10,288 nucleotides of DNA, taken from Actinomycetes bacterium (GTDB lineage: Bacteria > Actinomycetota > Acidimicrobiia > Acidimicrobiales > RAAP-2). The translations under genes were made by a program, and so were the position numbers. Under the pieces are notes generated by a model, which was not told the DNA's origin, did no database searches, and saw nothing but the letters and a program-made list of their open reading frames with translations. The stretch lies in assembly GCA_021826655.1 (NCBI GenBank), contig JAKAZC010000073.1, positions 1-10,288 on the forward strand. Reading direction: 5' to 3'. Below are positions 1-5,931 of this stretch, piece after piece (the first letter of the stretch is position 1; each line of letters opens with the position of its first letter).

Positions 1-819
1 AAGGAAGCTCTCCAAGTCCGTTCGCTGGCCGGCGCCCTGGGCGGAACCGGGCAGTTCGCCGAGTTCGACGCCCGCCTGATCCGCTCCGACAAGGAGGACG
101 CCCCCGTCAACGTGGAGGCCACCGCCCAGTTGCGGATCACGGTGAAGGACGGGGACGCCGAGCGGGTGGGGCGCCGCTTTTCGGGTGCGGCCACCGAGCT
201 GGCACTCGCCGGCTACCCAGGACTGCACCTCACCGCCCCGCCCGGGGCGGCCGTCGCCTACGGGGTCTACTGGCCGGCACTGGTGCCGGCCGAGCTGGTC
301 GTCCCGTCGGTGGTCCGGGCCGACGGGACCCGGGTCGACGTGCCCCACCACGGGCACCGGGCCGGGCCCCGACCGATGGTCGTCGACTCCGGTAGGGACG
401 CGTCGCTCTCGCCCGGGGTTCCCGAGGCCCCCGACGCGGTGCCGACGCCGCAGCGGATGGGACCGGAGACCGAACCCACCGTGCGCCTGCCCCTGGGCAC
501 CCTGATCGGGGCGCGGTCGGGCGACAAGGGCGGCAACGCCAACGTCGGTCTGTGGGCCCGCACCGACCAGGCCTGGGACTGGTTGGACGCCGAGCTCACC
601 CTCGACCGCTTCCGGGCCCTGCTGCCCGAGGCCGCGGGCCTCGCCGTGGAGCGCCACGCATTCGCCAACCTGCGCGCCCTCAACTTCGTCGTGGTGGGCC
701 TGCTGGGTGAGGGGGTGGCATCCTCCACCCGACCCGACCCCCAGGCCAAGGGCCTGGGTGAGTACCTGCGGAGCCGGTGGGTGGAGATCCCGGCCCGCCT
801 GGTCGCCCCCGGGTCGTAG
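1..819 (+). CDS. AtuA-family (DUF1446) protein, C-terminal part; gene starts before the window
   Basis: The reading frame is open from base 1 to the TAG at 817-819, giving 272 visible residues; the true start is upstream. Visible residues 1 to about 115 look like the end of the AtuA/DUF1446 domain: a LAGALGGTGQF stretch, then VGRRFSGAATELALAGYPG and YGVYWPALVPAE. A Pro-rich linker (about 116-160) leads to a second domain with the hallmark ARSGDKGGNANVG at 171-183, followed by HAFANLRALNFVVVGLLGEG, which I recognise as the ferredoxin-fold-like domain commonly fused to AtuA. In Pseudomonas, AtuA belongs to the acyclic terpene (citronellol/geraniol) utilisation cluster, but its exact reaction is not settled, and many actinobacterial relatives sit beside other acyl-CoA catabolic genes. 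An acyl-CoA dehydrogenase follows after 36 bases, so co-transcription is likely. The family call is firm; the substrate is unknown. Confidence 0.85.
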   Translation, partial: KEALQVRSLAGALGGTGQFAEFDARLIRSDKEDAPVNVEATAQLRITVKDGDAERVGRRFSGAATELALAGYPGLHLTAPPGAAVAYGVYWPALVPAELVVPSVVRADGTRVDVPHHGHRAGPRPMVVDSGRDASLSPGVPEAPDAVPTPQRMGPETEPTVRLPLGTLIGARSGDKGGNANVGLWARTDQAWDWLDAELTLDRFRALLPEAAGLAVERHAFANLRALNFVVVGLLGEGVASSTRPDPQAKGLGEYLRSRWVEIPARLVAPGS

Positions 820-855
820 TCTGGGCCCCGACCGGTCAGCACCTGGAGGACCCCC

Positions 856-2019
856 ATGGACTTCGCCCCATCCGACGAGCTGCAGATGCTGCGCCAGGCG
901 GTCGGCTCGATCGCCGCCAAGTTCGGCCACGGGTACTACGTCGACAAGGCCCACGCCGACCAGCGCACCGACGAGCTGTGGAGCGCGGTGGCCGAGCAGG
1001 GCTTCCTCGGCGTCAACGTCCCCGAGGAGTACGGCGGCGGCGGGGGGGGGATCACCGAGCTGGCCGCCGTGGCCGAGGAGCTGGCGGCGGCCGGGTGCCC
1101 ACTGCTGGTCATCGTGGTGTCGCCGGCCATCTGCGCCACCATCATCGCCAAGTTCGGCACCGAGGCGCAGAAGCAGCGGTGGCTGCCCCGCTTCGCCACC
1201 GGGGAGCTCAAGATGGCCTTCGCCATCACCGAGCCCGACGCCGGGTCGAACTCCCACAACCTCGGCCTCACCGCCACCAAGGACGGCGACGTCTACCGGC
1301 TGAACGGACAGAAGTACTACATCTCCGGGGTGGACGAGTGCGAGGCAATCCTCGTGGTCACCAAGACGGGCGTCGACCCCGACACCGGGCGAGGGCGACT
1401 GTCCCTGTTCGTGGTCGACGTCGACACCCCCGGCCTCGTCGCACAGGTGCTGCCCGTCGAGATCACCGCGCCGGAGAAGCAGTTCACCCTGTTCTTCGAC
1501 GATGTCCAGGTGGGGGCCGACCGGCTGGTCGGCGAGGAGGGCGAAGGCCTGCGGCAGGTCTTCTACGGGCTCAACCCCGAGCGCATCCTGTCGGCGGCCA
1601 CGGCCAACGGCATCGGCCGCTACGCGCTGGACCGGGCCGCCGAGTACGCGGCGGGCCGCGAGGTGTGGGGCACCCCGATCGCCCGGCACCAGGGCATCGC
1701 CCACCCGCTGGCCAAGGCCAAGATCGAGGTCGAGCTGGCCCGCACGATGACCGACAAGGCCGCCTGGTACTGCGACCACGACGGGGACTCGCACCTCGCC
1801 GGCGAGACCGCCAACATGGCCAAGTACGCGGCGGCCGAGGCCACCCTGGGCGCGCTCGACCAGTCCATCCAGACCCACGGGGGCAACGGCATGTCCACCG
1901 AATACGGGATCGCCGACCTGTGGGGCATGGCCCGGCTGCTACGGATCGCTCCGGTCAGCCGCGAGATGATCCTCAACTACGTGGCCCAGCACTCGCTCGG
2001 GATGCCGCGCTCGTACTGA
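856..2019 (+). CDS. acyl-CoA dehydrogenase (FadE-like)
   Basis: A 387-residue FAD-dependent acyl-CoA dehydrogenase, of normal length for the family, expected to catalyse alpha,beta-dehydrogenation of an acyl-CoA in the cytoplasm. The ATG at 856 has GGAGGA at 845-850, five bases upstream. The N-terminal helical domain includes PEEYGGGGGG (56-65). The middle beta-domain carries AITEPDAGSNSHN (123-135), a variant of the first family signature, and LNGQKYYISG (149-158). The C-terminal helical domain contains NPERI (240-244), the REVWGTPIARHQ stretch (268-279) and QTHGGNGMSTEYG (339-351). At the place where medium-chain enzymes carry the catalytic Glu in a YEGT-like motif, this protein reads IAPVSRE (364-370). 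Glu242 in NPERI sits where isovaleryl-CoA and long-chain dehydrogenases carry their base, so it is the likely replacement. It is probably in an operon with the AtuA-like gene. The family is certain; the substrate is not. Confidence 0.95.
   Translation: MDFAPSDELQMLRQAVGSIAAKFGHGYYVDKAHADQRTDELWSAVAEQGFLGVNVPEEYGGGGGGITELAAVAEELAAAGCPLLVIVVSPAICATIIAKFGTEAQKQRWLPRFATGELKMAFAITEPDAGSNSHNLGLTATKDGDVYRLNGQKYYISGVDECEAILVVTKTGVDPDTGRGRLSLFVVDVDTPGLVAQVLPVEITAPEKQFTLFFDDVQVGADRLVGEEGEGLRQVFYGLNPERILSAATANGIGRYALDRAAEYAAGREVWGTPIARHQGIAHPLAKAKIEVELARTMTDKAAWYCDHDGDSHLAGETANMAKYAAAEATLGALDQSIQTHGGNGMSTEYGIADLWGMARLLRIAPVSREMILNYVAQHSLGMPRSY
1042..1050 (+). repeat. run of nine G inside the acyl-CoA dehydrogenase gene
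   Basis: Nine consecutive G (1042-1050) end a GGC/GGG tract that encodes the Gly-rich segment after PEEY. The frame is intact in this sequence. Long G runs are prone to slippage in replication and to sequencing error; a one-base change here would truncate the enzyme near residue 65. Confidence 0.9.
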
Positions 2020-2080
2020 TCACGTCCGACCGGTAGCCGGAAGGCGCCGCGCCACCACCGGACCGCCGAGGTCCGCTCCC

Positions 2081-2109
2081 CTCAAGTCGCCGCCCGGGCC
2101 CGTCGATAG
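2081..2109 (+). promoter_or_regulatory. candidate sigma-28 (FliA/WhiG-type) promoter of the pilin operon
   Basis: The 157 bases between the dehydrogenase stop and the first pilin gene contain CTCAAGT at 2081-2087 and GTCGATAG at 2102-2109. They resemble the TAAA/CTCA-type -35 element and the GCCGATAA -10 element recognised by FliA/SigD/WhiG sigma factors, with 17 bases between CTCA and GTCGATAG. The expected transcription start is roughly 2114-2120, leaving a leader of about 60 bases before the ATG at 2177. The -10 differs from consensus at two of eight positions (second base T for C, last base G for A), and the spacer is at the long end, so this is a motif-level call only. If right, the pilin operon would be expressed with motility or swimming-cell genes. 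Confidence 0.45.
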
Positions 2110-2134
2110 GGCCGTGTAGGTGGAATTACGCCTA

Positions 2135-2148
2135 GGAACGTCCGTTCC
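2135..2148. promoter_or_regulatory. perfect inverted repeat in the leader of the pilin operon
   Basis: GGAACG (2135-2140) and CGTTCC (2143-2148) form a perfect 6+6 inverted repeat separated by TC. It lies about 25 bases downstream of the predicted transcription start and 28 bases before the ATG at 2177. As DNA it could be an operator half-site pair; as RNA it could fold as a 5-bp stem with a GTCC loop close to the ribosome binding site. No known regulator site is recognised. Confidence 0.35.
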
Positions 2149-2165
2149 CCTGGCCGTACTCTGCC

Positions 2166-2172
2166 GAAAGAG
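2166..2172 (+). promoter_or_regulatory. ribosome binding site deciding the start of the first pilin gene
   Basis: GAAAGAG ends four bases before the ATG at 2177 and is the only purine-rich Shine-Dalgarno-like stretch near a candidate start. The frame extends upstream to a GTG at 2120, but no such stretch precedes that codon and it falls almost on the predicted transcription start. A third option, GTG at 2279, would give a short 8-residue leader but has no visible binding site. Confidence 0.5.
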
Positions 2173-2176
2173 CGAC

Positions 2177-4951
2177 ATGTCCACCTCCCCACACCGACAC
2201 CGCAGTCCGGACCCGGGCCGGAACCACCGGCTGACCCCGGCGACCGGGTCGGGCCGCGCCCGCGTCACCCGTCGGGTCGTGCGCCTGCGCGCCGACGACG
2301 GCGTGACCCTGGTCGAGGTCCTGGTGGCCTCCGTCATCCTGCTCGTGACCATGATCCCCATGGGCATGCTGCTGACCAGCGCGTCGTCCGCCGCCGTCAA
2401 CACCCGACAGCGTCAGGCGGCCCTCCAGCTCGCCGACTCGTGGGTCGAGATCCTGGCCAACTCCCAGCCACCCACGCGCAGCGACGGGTCCGTCCACACC
2501 TACGACCCGCATACGCCCGTGGCCCCACCGGGAACCGTGGCCCCGCCCTCGACCCTGGCCGGAACCACCTACACCGTCTCCGCGGACTACATCGAGACCC
2601 TGGTGAACGCGAACGGACAGTCGGACTTCTGTTCCGCCGGCCAGCCGCCGGATCCGAGCCATCCGGGGGTGATCCAGCTCGAGGTCACCGTGTCGTGGGG
2701 GCCGGCCCCCCAGCACTCGCTCCTGCTCACCACCGACATCAACTATCCGAAGCCCGGCCTGCAGACCGAGGGGTTCCTGGCCGTCAGCCTCACCAACGGC
2801 GGCGGGCCCGACGTGCTCGGCAACCCGGCGCTCGTCCGGCTCCAGGCGATCCCGGTCACGATCACCCAGGTGTCCGGCACCCCGGCCCTCGTGCCGAGTT
2901 CGTTCACCGCCTTTGCCGACAAGAACGGCTGCATCTTCGTCCAGGTGCCGCCGGGCAACTACACGGTGTCGGATTCGCAGCCCACGGCCGGGACCCCCTC
3001 CACCTTCGCCGGATACACGGGCACACCGCCGTTCGTCACCACGACGGGGGCGACGTCCCAGCAGAAGTTGAACCAGACCGTGACGGTGGCCTCCGAACAG
3101 ACGGTCCAGCTCGACGCCTTCGACGAGGGGATCACCGGCACGGTCACCTACGGGGGCGCGTCGGCGGTCGACGCCAGCGTGCAGTGCCCGGCGGCGGCCG
3201 GGCTCATCTGCGTCAGCACCGGCAGTGGACCCACCGGGGCGGTGGCCACCTGGGGCGACGCCGGGTCGACCTGGTCGTCGACCAACCTGGCGGCCGGCAC
3301 CCATGTCAACCAGGTGGCCTGCACCACCGCCAGCCCGGCCACGTGCGTGGGCGTGGGTTACGGACCCGGGGGAGCGCTCATCATGTCCACGCCGTCGGAC
3401 CTCTCCTCGGTCACCAGCGACACCGTGCCCGCCGGGGTCACCGACCTCACCCAGGTGGTGTGCCCGTCCGACCGGGCGTGCTGGGCGCTGGGCACCTCGA
3501 CCACCGGCCCGGTCCTGCTGGCCGGCGAAGTCAGCACCTCGGGCGACGTATGGAGCAGGATCAACCCACCGGGGATCACCTTCACCGCGCTCGACTCGAT
3601 CGCCTGCCCGACCGCCGACACCTGTGAATTGGCCTATGCCGGACCCGGTGCCACCCCGGGCGTGCTCCGACTCGACGGCGATCCCGCTGCGCTGGGGGGC
3701 AACCCGGCGTGGATGCCGACGATCACCTCCGACGTCCTGCCCTCCGTGGTGACCGGACTCGGGGCCGTCGCCTGCCCCTCGGACGGCACGTGCCTGGCCA
3801 TCGCCACCGGAGACACGGCCGGCCCGACCGACCCGACGGTGATCGCGGCGCCGATCGCCGGCTCGGGTCCCAGCACGTGGGCCAGCGAGTCGTCCTTCCC
3901 GACCGGCGCCACCACGCTCACCGGGATGACCTGCACCTCCGTCGCCTGCCTCGCCATCGGAAGCGTCACCGGCAGCTCCGTGGTCTCGCCCGCGGTGTGG
4001 GCCGACGACCTGACCTCGTCCTCGGACAGTTGGTCGCAGGTCAACACCCTCCCCAACTCGGTGACGGGCGTGACCTCGGTCGCCTGCGGGGCGCCGGCCT
4101 CGGGCGACGCGGCCGACTGCGTCGTCGGCGCGATCACCCCGAGCCTCACCTCGACCGGACAGCTCCTCGAGGGCTCCCTGACCAACGGCAGCTGGGCGTG
4201 GAACTTCGTCAGCCAACCCGCCGGAGTCGTCGTCCAGTACGTCGTGGGGGTCGCCTGCCCGCCCATCACGTCCTCGACCGACACGTGCGCCGCCACCGCA
4301 GCCACCGCCAGCGGCCCCATCGTCCTGACCTCGGGCACCGGTCCGTCGGGTGGGTGGACCACCTCGACACCTGCCGTCCTTGCCGGTGGCATCGTGACCG
4401 GCATCCCGCTCGAAACAGCGCCGTCGGGCACCTCGAGCTGGACGACGCAGGTGGCGGCCGGTCAGCCGTCCAACACCTCCCTCCTGCCCAACGTGCTCTA
4501 TCCCCAGGCCGGTGGGTACACCCTTGTTGCGGGCGACTGTCCCATCGAGGCGACGAGTTCGCCGACGACCACCAGCGCGTCGAACACCACGCTCGACGCG
4601 CCGCCCGGCGGCGTCGCCTCCGCCACCGTGCCACTCGGACTCCTCCCCCTGCAGTTGGTCGACTCGACCGGAGCTCCGGTCGGCGGTGCGACCGTCACCC
4701 TGACCACGCCCGCCTGCCCCGTGGGCTCCGACGCGTACAACCTGCCGGTGACCGACGCCGCCGGCATGACCGCGACCTCGATCCCCTATGGCACGTACAC
4801 CTACACGGTGACCCTCGGCGGCTCGGCCACGGCACACACCTCGACCGAGATCACCGTCGGGTCCGACTCGATCCAGGTGACCACCGGTCCCACGGGCAGC
4901 GCCACGACGACGTCCACGTTCCTGCCCGGCACCGTCCAGGTGTCGGCATGA
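2177..4951 (+). CDS. PilV/GspI-like minor prepilin fused to a Cys-pair beta-propeller-like repeat domain
   Basis: A 924-residue protein from the ATG at 2177. The type III prepilin signal is clear: basic leader RRVVRLRADDG, cleavage after Gly42, then VTLVE with Glu47 at mature position +5 and a hydrophobic helix to about residue 65. PilV/GspI minor pilins are normally under about 200 residues, so this one is giant. Residues about 194-316 look like a Cna-B/SpaA-type beta-sandwich (FTAFADKNGCIFVQVPPGNYTV). Residues about 326-741 hold eight repeats of 45-57 residues, each with a close Cys pair of the type VACPSDGTC and most with a Trp further on. Residues about 819-896 (VDSTGAPVGGATVTL to GTYTYTVTLGG) resemble a carboxypeptidase-regulatory/Cna-B-like domain. 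The mature protein should be anchored in the membrane and then built into a pilus or pseudopilus. Its TGA overlaps the next ATG. The prepilin call is firm, the propeller call is by pattern, and the ligand is unknown. Confidence 0.85.
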   Translation: MSTSPHRHRSPDPGRNHRLTPATGSGRARVTRRVVRLRADDGVTLVEVLVASVILLVTMIPMGMLLTSASSAAVNTRQRQAALQLADSWVEILANSQPPTRSDGSVHTYDPHTPVAPPGTVAPPSTLAGTTYTVSADYIETLVNANGQSDFCSAGQPPDPSHPGVIQLEVTVSWGPAPQHSLLLTTDINYPKPGLQTEGFLAVSLTNGGGPDVLGNPALVRLQAIPVTITQVSGTPALVPSSFTAFADKNGCIFVQVPPGNYTVSDSQPTAGTPSTFAGYTGTPPFVTTTGATSQQKLNQTVTVASEQTVQLDAFDEGITGTVTYGGASAVDASVQCPAAAGLICVSTGSGPTGAVATWGDAGSTWSSTNLAAGTHVNQVACTTASPATCVGVGYGPGGALIMSTPSDLSSVTSDTVPAGVTDLTQVVCPSDRACWALGTSTTGPVLLAGEVSTSGDVWSRINPPGITFTALDSIACPTADTCELAYAGPGATPGVLRLDGDPAALGGNPAWMPTITSDVLPSVVTGLGAVACPSDGTCLAIATGDTAGPTDPTVIAAPIAGSGPSTWASESSFPTGATTLTGMTCTSVACLAIGSVTGSSVVSPAVWADDLTSSSDSWSQVNTLPNSVTGVTSVACGAPASGDAADCVVGAITPSLTSTGQLLEGSLTNGSWAWNFVSQPAGVVVQYVVGVACPPITSSTDTCAATAATASGPIVLTSGTGPSGGWTTSTPAVLAGGIVTGIPLETAPSGTSSWTTQVAAGQPSNTSLLPNVLYPQAGGYTLVAGDCPIEATSSPTTTSASNTTLDAPPGGVASATVPLGLLPLQLVDSTGAPVGGATVTLTTPACPVGSDAYNLPVTDAAGMTATSIPYGTYTYTVTLGGSATAHTSTEITVGSDSIQVTTGPTGSATTTSTFLPGTVQVSA
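3152..4399 (+). repeat. eight tandem Cys-pair protein repeats (beta-propeller-like)
   Basis: In the 924-residue numbering, close Cys pairs fall at 337/345, 382/390, 429/435, 477/483, 533/539, 586/591, 637/648 and 694/704, with first-Cys spacing of 45-57 residues. Each pair is preceded by a short hydrophobic stretch (VACTT, VVCPS, IACPT, VACPS, MTCTS and so on) and usually followed by a small-residue/Gly segment; seven of the eight have a Trp (366, 459, 512, 568, 619, 675, 727). This resembles the VxCPSxxxCxAVG repeats of actinobacterial exported sialidase/BNR-like propellers. Seven or eight blades, each pinned by a disulfide, would fit. DNA identity between repeats is low, so they are old. 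Confidence 0.7.
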
Positions 4952-5931
4952 GGCCCGAGCCCATCGACCGGGCACGCGGCGACGACGGCATGTCCCTGAT
5001 GGAGCTCCTGGTGACCTCGACCATCCTGGTCGTCCTGCTCGGCCTGGTGATGGTCTCGATGACACTCATCAACACCATCAGCGGGAGCGTGACCTCCCAG
5101 TACCAGGAGTTCGGCCAGGCGCTGCCGGCGCTCGCGCCGTTCCACAGCACGCTGGCCGCCGAGGTCGAGCCGGGTCCGACCGACACCGGCACGGGCTTGC
5201 CGGTGCCCCCGTTCGCTGCGATCGGAAACTTCTCGATGACCTTCTACACCAATACCGGGACCGCCTACGGCAACACCGTCTCGTGCCCCACCGGACAGAC
5301 CTGCACCTCGGGAGGCACGACCGCCGGCCCGGCCAAGGTGGTGGCCCAGGAGCTCGACGGCAGCGGGCAGCCCGCCACCTCGTGCAGCGCCGCCAGGCCG
5401 TGCAGCCTCCAGCTCCGCCTCTACCTGCCGGTCGTCGGCGCGATCTCGCCGGGCGTGTCGACCTGCCCGGGCGTGGGGACCGGGCCTTCGTGCCAGTGGT
5501 CCCCGACCTACCGGCTGCTCGCCAACGTGCTCGATGTGGTCAACGACCCGTCCACGGTGGACGGCTCGGGCGCACCGACCCAGCCGCTCTTCAGCTACAC
5601 CGTCTACGACCCGCTTCTCAACAACGCCATCGCGCTCACCAGTGCCGAGGTGCAGAACCAGACGATGACCGGGCTCAGAGCGCTCGGCTACCTGAACGAC
5701 ACCCAGCCGCTCGCCGCCTGTGACGCCCCGAACGATTCGGGCCCCTACCCCGACCCCGTCGCCATCTCGTGCCCGGGCGACGGCATCCAGAGTGTCGCCA
5801 TCCACCTCCTGGTGGCCAAGCCCGGAACCAACGCCAACACCGTCGTCGAGAACGTCCTGGTCGTCTACCGGTACGCCCAGAGCCCGGGTGCGGCCACCGC
5901 TCCCTACCAGTACACGACGAGCGTGGGATGA
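4948..5931 (+). CDS. PilW/GspJ-like minor prepilin
   Basis: A 327-residue prepilin. The start is the ATG at 4948, whose last two bases overlap the upstream TGA (ATGA), pointing to translational coupling; the open frame continues far upstream only because it shadows the previous gene. The short leader MRPEPIDRARGDDG is cleaved after Gly14, giving MSLME with Glu19 at mature +5 and a hydrophobic helix to about residue 43. The globular part has eight Cys (113, 119, 146, 152, 173, 182, 258, 275), mostly in close pairs, and ends with features usual in PilW/GspJ proteins: a PLFSYTVYDP segment (213-222) and a late strand pair IQSVAIHLLVAK and VVENVLVVYRY. The length fits a somewhat large PilW. It should act with the flanking genes in the minor pilin initiation/tip complex at the inner membrane and pilus tip. 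PilW versus GspJ cannot be separated here; no core pilus machinery is visible. Confidence 0.85.
   Translation: MRPEPIDRARGDDGMSLMELLVTSTILVVLLGLVMVSMTLINTISGSVTSQYQEFGQALPALAPFHSTLAAEVEPGPTDTGTGLPVPPFAAIGNFSMTFYTNTGTAYGNTVSCPTGQTCTSGGTTAGPAKVVAQELDGSGQPATSCSAARPCSLQLRLYLPVVGAISPGVSTCPGVGTGPSCQWSPTYRLLANVLDVVNDPSTVDGSGAPTQPLFSYTVYDPLLNNAIALTSAEVQNQTMTGLRALGYLNDTQPLAACDAPNDSGPYPDPVAISCPGDGIQSVAIHLLVAKPGTNANTVVENVLVVYRYAQSPGAATAPYQYTTSVG

Noticed and set aside
777..2036. 419-codon + strand frame overlapping the acyl-CoA dehydrogenase
   Set aside because: It is an out-of-frame shadow rich in Arg/Pro/Gly; the overlapping frame from 856 has all family motifs and a proper ribosome binding site.
2097..2113. 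GGCCC/GGGCC hairpin as a terminator of the dehydrogenase operon
   Set aside because: The stem is only 5 bp with a 7-base loop and no T-run follows; it also overlaps the predicted -10 element.
3709..4947. Upstream extension of the PilW-like frame
   Set aside because: The extra 413 residues are His/Arg/Gly-rich and shadow the propeller-like gene. The prepilin signal begins right after the ATG at 4948, so that is the start.
2132..5065. 977-codon open frame on the - strand opposite the first pilin gene
   Set aside because: Its translation is Arg/Gly-rich low-complexity sequence with no recognisable domain, and it mirrors the + strand gene whose prepilin signal and Cys repeats are clear. Long antisense frames are expected in GC-rich DNA.
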